Assembly: GCF_003989795.1 (NCBI RefSeq)
Contig: NZ_RZHG01000030.1
Coordinates: forward strand, 191,026-255,025
Direction of reading: 5' to 3'
Length of the DNA: 64,000 nucleotides
Source: Vreelandella andesensis
GTDB lineage: Bacteria > Pseudomonadota > Gammaproteobacteria > Pseudomonadales > Halomonadaceae
Both the position numbers and the translations under genes were made by a program. Below are positions 18,106 through 25,622 of this stretch, in pieces. The notes beneath the pieces are model-generated. The model saw only the letters and a program-made list of their open reading frames with translations, did no database searches and was not told the DNA's origin. The stretch's first letter is position 1. The number at the start of each line of letters is the position of its first letter.

Positions 18106-18813
18106 CTAGGCCGATTTTCGCTTATAGCCAATCAACGCTGGCAAGCTAAGCGGCGCATGATGGCCATTGTCGCCATTGAGAAGTCCGTTTAATTCTGGCT
18201 GTAAAAAGTGAATATAAAGCGACTCAAGTACATCTAGGTCTTGCGCGTCACATGGCACAAAGGCAAATCGATCAAAGTCCTTTTGTTTAACATGAGCCGC
18301 TACGCGCGAAATAATGTTTACGGACTGCCCGACATAAACAACATTTTCATCTTTTATTAGAAAATAAACACCAGTCAAATGAGGCGTCTTTCCGCTGTTT
18401 TTCACAATTTCTTTGGCAGTAAGAAGCCGCCTGTCAGTTAAACTGCTGCTGAGTTGGTGCATGTTTATTTGGTGAGGCATGTTTGTTGTGGCGGCTTCTA
18501 ACTCCGCATACCTAGCCTCAAGTGAGGCCAAAGTATTTCTGACGCGCTCAACTTTAGGTGGTCGTACAATATGATTCTTGGCTCTTGCGCGAGCAATAAT
18601 ATCTATAGGCCTATAAAGATTCTGCCTGCTCTTTATAGGCTTTCCCTTGTTTTCCCATCGATAGATGTACCCCGCCGCAGTAACTCCATCAACCTCTATT
18701 AGCTTGTTCATCCGAGACTTACCAATCCACTGTCTGAAAACTTCGCGCGGAATAAAGTCAGGTCTCCCGTAGCGCTCACATAGCTGGCTAGTACTTACGT
18801 ATTGCTCTTGCAT
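18106..18813 (-). CDS. GIY-YIG domain protein with N-terminal DNA-binding-like region
   Basis: This 235-residue protein has an N-terminal half with a helix-rich segment (VSTSQLCERYGRPDFIPREVFRQWIG) that could bind DNA, a basic linker, and a C-terminal GIY-YIG nuclease-like domain from about residue 142: GVYFLI, then VYVGQSVNIISRVAAHV (the YVG half, with the conserved Arg) and ESLYIHFLQPELNG containing a Glu at the metal-binding position. The set of catalytic Tyr, Arg and Glu seems present. An AGGAG precedes the ATG. Its role in the prophage is unknown; a structure-specific nuclease or a homing-type enzyme is possible. Confidence 0.7.
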   Translation of the reverse strand: MQEQYVSTSQLCERYGRPDFIPREVFRQWIGKSRMNKLIEVDGVTAAGYIYRWENKGKPIKSRQNLYRPIDIIARARAKNHIVRPPKVERVRNTLASLEARYAELEAATTNMPHQINMHQLSSSLTDRRLLTAKEIVKNSGKTPHLTGVYFLIKDENVVYVGQSVNIISRVAAHVKQKDFDRFAFVPCDAQDLDVLESLYIHFLQPELNGLLNGDNGHHAPLSLPALIGYKRKSA

Positions 18814-18852
18814 GGTGTTCTCCTGAAAAAAGAAACTGAACCAAGACGGCTT

Positions 18853-19164
18853 TTACCAAACCTCGGTTTCGATAAATTCGCCGCACACATGCTCCCGCGG
18901 CGTAACGATATGGCCGGAATCAATTCGCATGGTTACGTTGTCCCAGCCCAACATTGACACCCTATCAATGCCCGTCACAGGCGCTGTTCTCGTGCATTCA
19001 CCCACGCTTGCGCCCAGCGGGTCCCAGTGATCGCAGCCTGCGCAGCATGGACCGTTCTTCACGTAGAACTCTTTAATGTTTTTGCGGGCCAGCGCCTCTT
19101 TTTCTTCTTTGCTTCGCACGATGCGCATTAAGAACCGGCTTGCCGCTACCTGCTCAATGTCCAT
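18853..19164 (-). CDS. Small Cys-rich phage protein of unknown function
   Basis: This 103-residue protein has CCAGCDHW, GECTR and HVCGEF, four or five cysteines spaced like a zinc-binding knuckle. An AGGAG lies before the ATG. No function is recognised. It is followed by an intrinsic terminator on one side and the GIY-YIG gene on the other. Confidence 0.65.
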   Translation of the reverse strand: MDIEQVAASRFLMRIVRSKEEKEALARKNIKEFYVKNGPCCAGCDHWDPLGASVGECTRTAPVTGIDRVSMLGWDNVTMRIDSGHIVTPREHVCGEFIETEVW

Positions 19165-19180
19165 ACTTTTCTCCTGACAA

Positions 19181-19204
19181 TAAAAAACCGCCTCTTGGGC
19201 GGCG
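19181..19204 (-). terminator. Intrinsic terminator in the leftward early operon
   Basis: On the minus strand a CCGCCC-AAGA-GGCGG hairpin is followed by six Ts. It sits between two small genes of the same operon. Confidence 0.8.
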
Positions 19205-19227
19205 TTATCGGTGCTTAGCGCTTCGGC

Positions 19228-19662
19228 TCACTTCATCACCCTCATCACGTAATACTCATCCCATATATGCCTAACATTTACATCGTTGTGCGCTCGCTGC
19301 ATTAGCTCATTACGCAAATCAGTCAGCTCGTTAGGCGTGGCCGCTTGCCCGCACTCTGCTGACTGCTCTGCTATGTAACGAGTGCCGTCATCGGCTTTGC
19401 ATGCGCAGTACGCAGTCACATGCCAGCGCAGCGGGGCGTGAGTAGCAAACGCAGCTATATCCTCATGCTTATGCGTCGGTACATGAGCGCCAAACTCCCA
19501 ATCGCCATCAAGCTCATCCCCCAAGTGTCGCAGCGTCAGCACGGCACCTCGCGACCATAGTTCAGCGCGCTCTCTATACGCATCGTAGGCTTTGCGGTTA
19601 GCACCCAGCTTGCGGCGGCGCTTCTCTACAGCGCCTTGCTGGCGTTTCTGTGTGCGGTTCAT
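19228..19662 (-). CDS. Phage protein of unknown function
   Basis: The 144-residue frame begins MNRTQKRQQGAVEKRRRK at an ATG sharing four bases (ATGA) with the upstream stop. The strongly basic start suggests nucleic-acid contact. The rest shows no recognised domain. A longer reading from 19710 is unlikely because it would overlap the upstream gene further without a ribosome-binding site. Confidence 0.65.
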   Translation of the reverse strand: MNRTQKRQQGAVEKRRRKLGANRKAYDAYRERAELWSRGAVLTLRHLGDELDGDWEFGAHVPTHKHEDIAAFATHAPLRWHVTAYCACKADDGTRYIAEQSAECGQAATPNELTDLRNELMQRAHNDVNVRHIWDEYYVMRVMK

Positions 19663-20483
19663 GGCTGCGCCTTGCGGTAGCCCATCGCGATAAGTGTTCG
19701 TGCTAGCCACCTATCGCATGAAACACTTATGCCATCAGGCTGGGTTTCGTGTATGCGCTTAATGGCGGTTGTTAGATCATCCTCTGCCCGCTGCTCTTGG
19801 GTGCGGATGGGGCGAAAGCACTCCGCGCCAAAAGCATCTAGGCTCTTAACTTTATTGTCTCTCAGCTCAACGGTGAACGCCGCTACCATCCCAGCCTGCT
19901 GCTGAAAATGAGCGATTACACTGCACTCATGCCACGCTTCACAATAATCTACTTCACACACCGTACCCACTGGCGGTAATCCCTCGCCATTCCATTCAGC
20001 CTCCCGCAACTGCCTTTCTTTCAGCGCCCACTCTTCATCCTCCTCGGGCGTGCATACATCACGTTCAACGCGCTTTAGGGTCTCATGCCATTTGTGACCT
20101 TCGGGGATTTGGCCCTTTGTTGCCTGCTCGCTGCACATAGGCTCAACGTTCCATCCTGAGAATCGAGTGGAGTACACTGTTATTGATTCGGGCTTTTGGC
20201 CCCATGCCCAATACCATTGGCCGGTTGAGCCTTGAATCTTATATTTAGCTTCAGGAGGCGCTGCCGAATCATCTGGCTCGTTGATTAGCTCAGTTCGGCG
20301 GGCAAGCCAGTCGCTCTTATCAATAACCTCGCTGCCATCATCAAGCAGGGCAGTGCACTGCCAACCGCTGTGATATATTGACCATGCGCCAGGTGCATCA
20401 GGTGCCGGCACTTCACCATTATTAAAATCAGGCCAATGCGGCCACTCCATTGCCAGCTTCGTCAATAATTCATCACGCTTCAT
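19659..20483 (-). CDS. Early phage protein of unknown function
   Basis: This 274-residue, acidic, Trp-rich protein has a C-terminal half with the GLPPVGTVCEV...CFRPIRTQEQ pattern found in many variable early phage proteins, and an N-terminal part (about residues 1-100) containing two short Trp-rich repeats. No catalytic motif is seen. It is the first gene after a terminator and is coupled by ATGA to the following gene. Confidence 0.65.
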   Translation of the reverse strand: MKRDELLTKLAMEWPHWPDFNNGEVPAPDAPGAWSIYHSGWQCTALLDDGSEVIDKSDWLARRTELINEPDDSAAPPEAKYKIQGSTGQWYWAWGQKPESITVYSTRFSGWNVEPMCSEQATKGQIPEGHKWHETLKRVERDVCTPEEDEEWALKERQLREAEWNGEGLPPVGTVCEVDYCEAWHECSVIAHFQQQAGMVAAFTVELRDNKVKSLDAFGAECFRPIRTQEQRAEDDLTTAIKRIHETQPDGISVSCDRWLARTLIAMGYRKAQP

Positions 20484-20495
20484 AAATACCTCGCA

Positions 20496-20516
20496 TAAAA
20501 AAACCGCATTAGCGGT
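20496..20516 (-). terminator. Intrinsic terminator in the leftward early operon
   Basis: ACCGC-ATTA-type-GCGGT stem followed by seven Ts on the minus strand, between two genes of the operon. Confidence 0.8.
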
Positions 20517-20537
20517 AGTCTTTAAACAGTCTCGTCA

Positions 20538-20720
20538 TTAGCCGCCGGTGCAGCGATCCGCTTGGCGCTGGGGAGTTTGTCGAGCATATTCCGTACACCT
20601 AACTATCACTGTGCGGCCGTCGCGCCTAAGCTGTGGCATGGATTCAAAAGGTAGGCTGCTGCAATTTCTCAAGGCGTGGGTGCAGGTTCGGCACATCCCG
20701 CCAGCAGGCTGGTGGATCAT
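20538..20720 (-). CDS. Small Cys-containing phage protein
   Basis: This 60-residue protein starts at an ATG overlapping the preceding stop (ATGA). CRTCTHALRNC near residues 10-20 and VRCTEY near 40 form a four-Cys arrangement that recurs, as recalled, in small proteins of lambdoid phages (with the LPFESMP centre). Probably a small zinc-binding protein; function unknown. Confidence 0.65.
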   Translation of the reverse strand: MIHQPAGGMCRTCTHALRNCSSLPFESMPQLRRDGRTVIVRCTEYARQTPQRQADRCTGG

Positions 20721-21127
20721 CTTTCACACTCCATCTTCTGCCTTAGCGCTATCTGCATTTCCTCGGCAGCCTTGTGAAGGTCGCGTTCCTTCTCTAGCTC
20801 GGCAATGCGCTCAGTCAATAGCGCATTGGCTTCACGCTCGCTTTCCAGCGCTTCGGGATTGCACTCGGCATGCAGACGCTTGGCTGCGGCTTCCATATGT
20901 GAGCCGTGTTCTTTGGCAGCATTCATGCCCATCCTGGCCAAGCTAGCTTGTCTTTTGATGATGGCGTCGTGTACATCCTTGCGCACATACTCAACGGCCT
21001 CTCTTTCGTCGTGATGCTCGTTGGGCGTAGGATCATCGCACCAGACATAACCAAGCCGACCATCGCTTGCATCGGGAATTAAATAGATGCGCTCTGTTGC
21101 TAGGTGTTTAATGTCGTTAATGTCCAT
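20717..21127 (-). CDS. Phage protein with coiled-coil C-terminus
   Basis: In this 136-residue protein the N-terminal 55 residues contain a compact region (YVWCDDPTPNEHHDEREAVEYVR) and the C-terminal 70 form a heptad-rich helix (ALESEREANALLTERIAELEKERDLHKAAEEM). Seen in many early operons with no assigned function. It abuts the next upstream gene and overlaps the downstream one by 4 bp. Confidence 0.65.
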   Translation of the reverse strand: MDINDIKHLATERIYLIPDASDGRLGYVWCDDPTPNEHHDEREAVEYVRKDVHDAIIKRQASLARMGMNAAKEHGSHMEAAAKRLHAECNPEALESEREANALLTERIAELEKERDLHKAAEEMQIALRQKMECER

Positions 21128-21340
21128 TTATGCCACCCTCAATCTAGCCAGTTGCTTTGCCTGATCCGCAATATCACGGCGCAGTCGAATGTTGTGCTTT
21201 GCGTTACCGTCTGCCTCGGCAATAGCTGCCAGTTTTTCATCAAACAGCGTCATCATTTCGCTGATCAACTGATCGTGCAGGCGCTCCATTGCGGCGCTAT
21301 GCCGTCGATCAAGCGTGCCCGCGTGTACGGGTATCATCAT
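21128..21340 (-). CDS. Small phage protein, helical
   Basis: This 70-residue product starts at an ATG (with an ATG repeat) after GGAG at 6 nt, and stops immediately before the next gene's ATG. It is predicted to be mainly helical (MERLHDQLISEMMTLFDEKLAAIAE). Function unknown. Confidence 0.55.
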   Translation of the reverse strand: MMIPVHAGTLDRRHSAAMERLHDQLISEMMTLFDEKLAAIAEADGNAKHNIRLRRDIADQAKQLARLRVA

Positions 21341-21518
21341 GTTTATCTCCGGTAATGACGTAACGGTCTGCGCTTGGCCCCACTAGCGGCTTTTGCTTTG
21401 GCGCTAAGCGCCACGGGAAACGGTGCAAGCACTCATCGCATTGCTTGGTGTTCATCGACATAAACAGTCGCAGGCGAGTGCAACCGCATCGTGGGCATTG
21501 CTTGGTGGTGGGCTTCAT
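21309..21518 (-). CDS. Small zinc-ribbon phage protein
   Basis: In this 69-residue product, CPRCGCTRLRLF and CDECLHRFP give two CxxC knuckles of a zinc ribbon in the first 32 residues. It overlaps the following gene by about 30 bp and the preceding one by 4 bp. DNA or RNA binding is likely from the fold; the role is unknown. Confidence 0.65.
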   Translation of the reverse strand: MKPTTKQCPRCGCTRLRLFMSMNTKQCDECLHRFPWRLAPKQKPLVGPSADRYVITGDKHDDTRTRGHA

Positions 21519-21712
21519 AGTCCAGGCTTCAAAAAGTCGTGATTAGCGCGTCGGCTTAACTCAGACGCCAGCCAGCGCCGGCAGTGGGCTTCTCGCGCTA
21601 CGTCATGTACGCGCTGCGCTTCACGTATATGCGCAATCACGTAGCGACACTCTTGATTCCAGAATCGCCGGTTTCGCTTGCGGCATGTGCTGATTTCGTC
21701 GTAGGTGGTCAT
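21515..21712 (-). CDS. Small basic phage protein
   Basis: This 65-residue product is Arg-rich and helical, translationally coupled on both sides by 4-bp overlaps. No family is recognised. The coupling is the chief evidence that it is translated. Confidence 0.55.
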   Translation of the reverse strand: MTTYDEISTCRKRNRRFWNQECRYVIAHIREAQRVHDVAREAHCRRWLASELSRRANHDFLKPGL

Positions 21713-21954
21713 ACATCGCCTTTAATCCGCTTCACGCCATCATGGGGAAGAAAGTCGGTGCCTTGTGTTTGGCCAGTAGTGCGCAGGTAGTCAACCTCAA
21801 CGCGAGCGCTGTCGATGATCGTGCTAGCCACGCCCTGAATAGCTTTGCCGCGGTCCACTTCGCGCTTAATGCCTTCGGCGTCTAACTCTTCATTACCCAA
21901 GCGCTCTAGCTGCGCAAACAAGTGCTCACGCAGATCGGTGATTTTCGTTTTCAA
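21709..21954 (-). CDS. Small phage protein with TTG start
   Basis: This 81-residue protein begins with TTG, preceded by AGGAG at 8 nt. The sequence (LREHLFAQLERLGNEE followed by VDRGKAIQGVASTIIDSARVEVDYL) resembles a small helical protein common in enterobacterial and pseudomonad prophages, of unknown function. It overlaps the HNH gene by 29 bp. Confidence 0.65.
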   Translation of the reverse strand: MKTKITDLREHLFAQLERLGNEELDAEGIKREVDRGKAIQGVASTIIDSARVEVDYLRTTGQTQGTDFLPHDGVKRIKGDV

Positions 21955-22552
21955 GTTCTCGGCTCCTGCGGTTCATTTTGCGAGATAGCGCACCCTTCAA
22001 CTGGTAAAGCTGCGCAATCTCAGGCCCATAACGGTGGTAACTGTTTCGCTGCATGTTTTCGCTGCGACTGATTAGCTCAAGATTGGAAGGATCGAAATTG
22101 CGCTTGTCGCCATCTCGGAAAAGCACAACATAACCATCGGGTATAGGGCCGTATGCTTCCTCCCAGGCGATGCGCTGCACCTCTACCCAGTCATGTAGTG
22201 GGTAACCCGTATCTGTCATTTTCCGCTGCAAGTAGCCTTCCTTAGTGACGCGCTCACTTCCGATAGGCTGCCAGCTGTGCGGCTTTTGCCCTGGCTTAAA
22301 CCTGCCTTTCTCACTGCCTGGCGGGTTAAACGGTATGCCTTTATTCCACGGCTGTTGACCTTTCTTAAAGCACCCACGCCTTGGCGGCACATAGTCATCC
22401 GCTTTCGTCAGCCCTAGTTTGTGAGCCCTTGCGGTGATAGCCTTCTCGGCACGGCCAAAAAGGCGCTCAAGTACGCGTATTTCGTTAACAGGGTAGAGAC
22501 GGCGCATATCCTCATCATCCTGCGGTGACCAGGGCTTGCCGTGGTTTCGCAT
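21926..22552 (-). CDS. HNH-type endonuclease-like protein with altered motif
   Basis: The start at 22552 has GGAGG five bases before it, giving 208 residues. The N-terminal 55 residues form a SANT/Myb-like DNA-binding unit (WSPQDDEDMRRLYPVNEIRVLERLFGRAEKAITARAHKLGL). The C-terminal part has the HNH frame: WVEVQRIAWEEAYGPIPDGYVVLFRDGDKRNFDPSNLELISR. The His pair usually found as VVHHKDG is replaced by VVLFRDG, though Asn and Asp-Gly-Asp are kept. This variant recurs in prophage families, so it may be a distinct DNA-binding or nuclease class. Confidence 0.75.
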   Translation of the reverse strand: MRNHGKPWSPQDDEDMRRLYPVNEIRVLERLFGRAEKAITARAHKLGLTKADDYVPPRRGCFKKGQQPWNKGIPFNPPGSEKGRFKPGQKPHSWQPIGSERVTKEGYLQRKMTDTGYPLHDWVEVQRIAWEEAYGPIPDGYVVLFRDGDKRNFDPSNLELISRSENMQRNSYHRYGPEIAQLYQLKGALSRKMNRRSRELENENHRSA

Positions 22553-22725
22553 CATCACCTCCTTTAAGTGCCGCTCTCACGCGGCGGCATACGGCTTGCT
22601 CACGGCCCTACTGCTAATGCAGTGCCGCGCATCCTGTCGGGTAGCGCGTTAAGGAGCGGAACCGCGCAAGCTGGTGCAGTTATTCGCCCCACTGCATCCT
22701 AGGGTAAAGTTGATAAGTTATTGAT

Positions 22726-23214
22726 CTAAAACGGGATTTCCGAGTCAAAATCATCATGCTGACCTGGATCAGTCGCGCCATAGGCTTGATGCTGCTGGCC
22801 TTGCGGCGGCTGGTTTTGCGGCGGGCGCTGTTGCTGGGCCTGCTGATAGTTCTGCTGTGGTTGTTGCTGCGGCTGCTGCCGTGGCTGTTGCTGCTGCCCG
22901 CTTTGCTGACTGCCTGCAAGCGTCAAATCATTAAGCCGAAGCGTCACAGCAAAGCCCTGGCTGCCATCGTTCTTTTGGAATTGGCGGGTGCCAAGCTCGC
23001 CGGTCACGCCTACCTGCTGGCCTTTAGTGAGATACTGCACCACGCCACCCTCTGCGCGCTTACCAAACAGTGCGCAATCAAGCCAAAGCGTTGACTTGTT
23101 ATCGCCATAGCCCACATCTACAGCGACAGGAAAGCCCGCTACTGCTGTGCCGTTTTGCGTGCTGCGAACCTCAACATCACGCCCAATTCGCCCAATTCCG
23201 GTAAATACGTTCAT
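22726..23214 (-). CDS. ssb: Single-stranded DNA-binding protein
   Basis: This 162-residue protein has an OB fold over residues 1-105 (MNVFTGIGRIGRDVEVR, STLWLDCALFGKRAE, YLTKGQQVGVTGELGTRQF), a Gln/Pro-rich linker from 108 to 150 and the acidic tip DFDSEIPF that recruits partner proteins. GGAG precedes the ATG. It follows the exonuclease and ERF genes, a normal phage recombination set. Confidence 0.95.
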   Translation of the reverse strand: MNVFTGIGRIGRDVEVRSTQNGTAVAGFPVAVDVGYGDNKSTLWLDCALFGKRAEGGVVQYLTKGQQVGVTGELGTRQFQKNDGSQGFAVTLRLNDLTLAGSQQSGQQQQPRQQPQQQPQQNYQQAQQQRPPQNQPPQGQQHQAYGATDPGQHDDFDSEIPF

Positions 23215-23228
23215 GCTCGTTACTCCAT

Positions 23229-23249
23229 TAAAAAGCCCCTTTCGGGGCT
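23229..23249 (-). terminator. Intrinsic terminator between exonuclease and SSB genes
   Basis: An AGCCCC-TTTC-GGGGCT stem, read on the minus strand with a GAAA loop and followed by TTTTT. It separates two genes that would be expected to be co-expressed. Confidence 0.75.
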
Positions 23250-23250
23250 A

Positions 23251-23862
23251 TTAGGCAGCCATGACTAGCTGCATTCGTTTGTCTAGCTCTTCGTAGAACG
23301 CTTCTACGCGCTCGCTGATTTTGCGAATCATCACTTCATCGCGGTAGGCTCGCTTAACGAACATCGGCATGCCTGGGTAGTAGCTAATAAAGTCAATCCA
23401 TTCGCGCTCGCTGACCCACAACCCTCCTTGGCATTGGGCGATATGCTCCTTGGGAATCTCGCCATCCAACAGCACTTCAACCTGAAACTTGGGTAGCTTC
23501 GTTTTAATCTCTGCCAGCCCATCATTTCCAATCAAGCTGTCAGGGGAGTAGCCAGCACCATAGTTAAGGATGATGCCCACTTGCTCCAATTCCAGCCCGT
23601 AGCGCTCGGTGTAAAGCTCCCTGGCCATTGGCTCCAATAAATGCCCGCGCTCGGTGTGGCGATTGCCCTGGAAGGCGTCGGAGGGTTCCTCAGTGATGCG
23701 CTCACCGATAAGCTGGTTCATGTAAGTGATAGCGCCGGCACCAAAGCCAGACGGCCCCTTGCCATTAACCAGCAAGCATTGAAGTTCGCTCATGGTCACG
23801 ATGCCCATGCGGGCTAAGTGCCAAGCCTCAGTGCCTTGCTCTAGCTCCTTAATGACCTGCAT
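23251..23862 (-). CDS. YqaJ/lambda-type recombination exonuclease
   Basis: The ATG at 23862 has AGGAG 7 nt upstream and gives 203 residues. The fold markers are GTEAWHLARMGIVTMSEL near the start, RGHLLEPMARELYTERYG (the conserved Glu), and the catalytic strand SPDSLIGNDGLAEIKTK with Asp, Glu-x-Lys, followed by the H-A-QCQGGLWV helix. It would trim one DNA strand 5' to 3' and load the ERF annealing protein encoded just upstream. Confidence 0.9.
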   Translation of the reverse strand: MQVIKELEQGTEAWHLARMGIVTMSELQCLLVNGKGPSGFGAGAITYMNQLIGERITEEPSDAFQGNRHTERGHLLEPMARELYTERYGLELEQVGIILNYGAGYSPDSLIGNDGLAEIKTKLPKFQVEVLLDGEIPKEHIAQCQGGLWVSEREWIDFISYYPGMPMFVKRAYRDEVMIRKISERVEAFYEELDKRMQLVMAA

Positions 23863-24595
23863 TAGCCGTCTCCTGCTGGGCAACGATCTTGCTTAGCTGC
23901 GCTATGGTGCTATCGAACTTGGCCTTCGGCACTTTGCTGGCGTCGCCATAATTTGATGCAAACCACTCCTGAGTAGTCTCTGGGCATGCGGCCAGCGCCT
24001 TAGCTATCTGCGCAGACTGGAAGGATGTAACTAGCTTGGTAGGCGCTGATGACTCACCATCATCATCTTCGCCGCGTGTAGTGATATTGAGCAGCGAGCA
24101 GATCACGTATCGCTTGCCGTAACTGGTAGAGCTACCGAAGGCCTGGACTGCATTTTTGCTACCGCTGGTGTCAGCAGGCAAAATCATTGCCGTTTCTTCG
24201 CGGTGCCCGCCTCTGTGCATCAATACGCCGGTGACCTCAACGGCTCTATCCAGAGTCTTGACGCGGAAGCTGACCGCAAACCCATGACGCTGGAGGATAG
24301 GGCGCACCTCATCAACAATATCCTCAAGACTCGCGTAATTGCCGTTATGCGATTTGCCACGTCTAGTGATGCTTGGGATTTCTGACTGCATGGCCGCCAT
24401 TGCCGCGCTGTAGTCGGCGGAGGCCTGTCGATCCATGACGCGCTCCTGCATTTGCAGCAAGCGCTCCATCTTGTCAATGTCCACATCTGGATTCATCGCG
24501 GCCCGCTCAATCACCTGGATGATGGCGGTGGCCTCATTGCGCGGCGCTTCAACGGATAGCGCTGCCTCTTGTGTTGTCGCAACTGCATTGCTCAT
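23849..24595 (-). CDS. erf: ERF family single-strand annealing protein
   Basis: This 248-residue protein has an N-terminal Erf domain with YSAAMAAMQSEIPSITRRGKS, YASLEDIVDEVRPILQRHGF and the strongly conserved FGSSTSYGKRYVICSLLNI near residues 150-168, then an acidic DDDGE. It overlaps the exonuclease gene by 14 bp. Known role: annealing of complementary single strands during phage recombination and circularisation. AAGGAG precedes the ATG. Confidence 0.93.
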   Translation of the reverse strand: MSNAVATTQEAALSVEAPRNEATAIIQVIERAAMNPDVDIDKMERLLQMQERVMDRQASADYSAAMAAMQSEIPSITRRGKSHNGNYASLEDIVDEVRPILQRHGFAVSFRVKTLDRAVEVTGVLMHRGGHREETAMILPADTSGSKNAVQAFGSSTSYGKRYVICSLLNITTRGEDDDGESSAPTKLVTSFQSAQIAKALAACPETTQEWFASNYGDASKVPKAKFDSTIAQLSKIVAQQETANAGH

Positions 24596-24632
24596 ATAAA
24601 CTCCTTAGCTGATCTTCTCGACGTTGATCTTG

Positions 24633-24668
24633 GCCCGCTACCTGTTTGCCCAGGTAAGCGGGCTTTTT
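24633..24668 (+). terminator. Terminator-like hairpin facing rightward
   Basis: A 12-13-bp stem (24633-24644 with 24651-24663) is followed by TTTTT on the plus strand only. The adjacent genes run leftward, so this would stop antisense rather than sense transcription. Confidence 0.5.
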
Positions 24669-24996
24669 AGTTGGCGGGCGGCGCAGCTAGCGGCTTCCAG
24701 TGAGTAGGATTGCAAAGAAGCACGCCGTTAAACTCACTGTTCACGGGGTAAGTTCCAAACTGGAACCGACCATTGGTCACCAAAAACGCCACCAGTTGCT
24801 CTCGCGTATCGCTGCAATAAACCTGAACGTCCTCGCCTTTAGTGGGGAGCTGCTCATCAACGCTTATCCATCCAGCTAGCAGTGCCTCTAATTCGTCTTG
24901 CTCGCGATGGTCCAGCCGCTTAGTGCCTTTGGTTACCGTAAACACGCCACGGCTAGCGCTATCAAAGTGCCCGCCGGTGACTTTCCACTCGCTCAT
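24667..24996 (-). CDS. DUF551-like phage protein
   Basis: In this 109-residue protein the C-terminal half has the DUF551 pattern: GWISVDEQLPTKGEDVQVYCSD, then LVAFLVTNGRFQF and PTHWKPLAAPP. This small domain is common in phage early operons and its function is unknown. It is coupled by 4 bp to the upstream gene. Confidence 0.75.
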   Translation of the reverse strand: MSEWKVTGGHFDSASRGVFTVTKGTKRLDHREQDELEALLAGWISVDEQLPTKGEDVQVYCSDTREQLVAFLVTNGRFQFGTYPVNSEFNGVLLCNPTHWKPLAAPPAN

Positions 24997-25244
24997 AGCT
25001 CACCCCGTTGGCGTTTCTCGCTCCACGCTTTAATCAAGTGTCGTACGATCAAGCTGTCAGACTCCTGAAGCAGATAGTCGTAAAGCTCTTGCTCTTGATC
25101 CGGCTCACGCATCCATGCGACGAATTCATCCGCTGCCCATACTTCGCCATCATCAAGCGCTTCTTCGGGCGTCAGCTCACGGTCCGGGTCAAATTGAGGG
25201 AAGCGGACGGCGTTCTGATCCGGTACTGCGTATGCTGTATTCAT
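24993..25244 (-). CDS. Small acidic phage protein
   Basis: This 83-residue product starts at MNTAYAV with a 4-bp overlap to the preceding gene. It is Asp/Glu-rich (FDPDRELTPEEALDDGEVWAADEF). No family is recognised. The start at 25268 is less likely, as it lies deep in the upstream gene. Confidence 0.55.
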   Translation of the reverse strand: MNTAYAVPDQNAVRFPQFDPDRELTPEEALDDGEVWAADEFVAWMREPDQEQELYDYLLQESDSLIVRHLIKAWSEKRQRGEL

Positions 25245-25474
25245 TTTGCGGGCCTCAGTCCTGGGCAATGCTCTTCTGCAATGCCGCGATAATCGGGATG
25301 GCCAGTTCTGCGCAGCGGGTCAATGCCGCGTGCCGCTTCGGCTTGCCAGACTGCGACGTCTGCGCAGTAGGTGCGGTGCAGATGTCTTTCGTCAGCGGCG
25401 TCTAAGTTGGCGGCTAGCACCATGCTGCCGGTGACGACTAACAGGGCAGCGAGGCTAAGTGTTCGCGTGGTCAT
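25241..25474 (-). CDS. Small secreted phage protein
   Basis: This 77-residue product has an evident signal sequence (MTTRTLSLAALLVVTGSMVLA). The mature part has a Cys pair (TYCADVAVWQAEA and EHCPGL) and GHPDYRGIAEEHC, a form known from small exported phage proteins of unknown function. It is coupled to the next gene by a 4-bp overlap. Confidence 0.65.
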   Translation of the reverse strand: MTTRTLSLAALLVVTGSMVLAANLDAADERHLHRTYCADVAVWQAEAARGIDPLRRTGHPDYRGIAEEHCPGLRPAK

Positions 25475-25622
25475 AGCGCGTTACCTTCTTGATTAGCTCA
25501 ATAGGAAAACCGCAACGCTTAGCGGCTCGCTTAGCATTTTTGCGGCTACAAAAAAGCCCCAGATGGGGCAGTGGGGTGATGATGTGCCCGCGCTGTTTGC
25601 GCAGGATGAAGGCGGCTCTCAT
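25455..25622 (-). CDS. Small phage ORF, 55 codons
   Basis: The ATG overlaps the stop of the preceding gene (ATGA) and the frame ends 20 bp inside the following gene, a spacing like that of its neighbours. The sequence (RGHIITPLPHLGLFCSRKNA, then KRCGFPIELIKK) looks protein-like. Against it, a terminator-like hairpin lies within the frame. Probably a real small gene; unknown function. Confidence 0.5.
   Translation of the reverse strand: MRAAFILRKQRGHIITPLPHLGLFCSRKNAKRAAKRCGFPIELIKKVTRYDHANT
25550..25569 (-). terminator. Terminator-like hairpin in the leftward early operon
   Basis: A GCCCC-AGAT-GGGGC stem is followed by six Ts on the minus strand. It lies inside a possible 55-codon ORF, so it may be a genuine attenuator or a coincidence of sequence. 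Confidence 0.55.

Noticed and set aside
18039..18131. N-terminal extension of the excisionase-like protein
   Set aside because: The extension reads through a strong terminator hairpin and has no ribosome-binding site.
22756..23094. 112-codon plus-strand ORF, Leu-rich
   Set aside because: It is the antisense reading of the Gln-rich linker of SSB (CAG/CTG-type repeats).
24667..25622. Toxin-antitoxin module among the small overlapping genes
   Set aside because: No toxin fold or antitoxin DNA-binding motif is seen; the genes look like ordinary small early phage genes.
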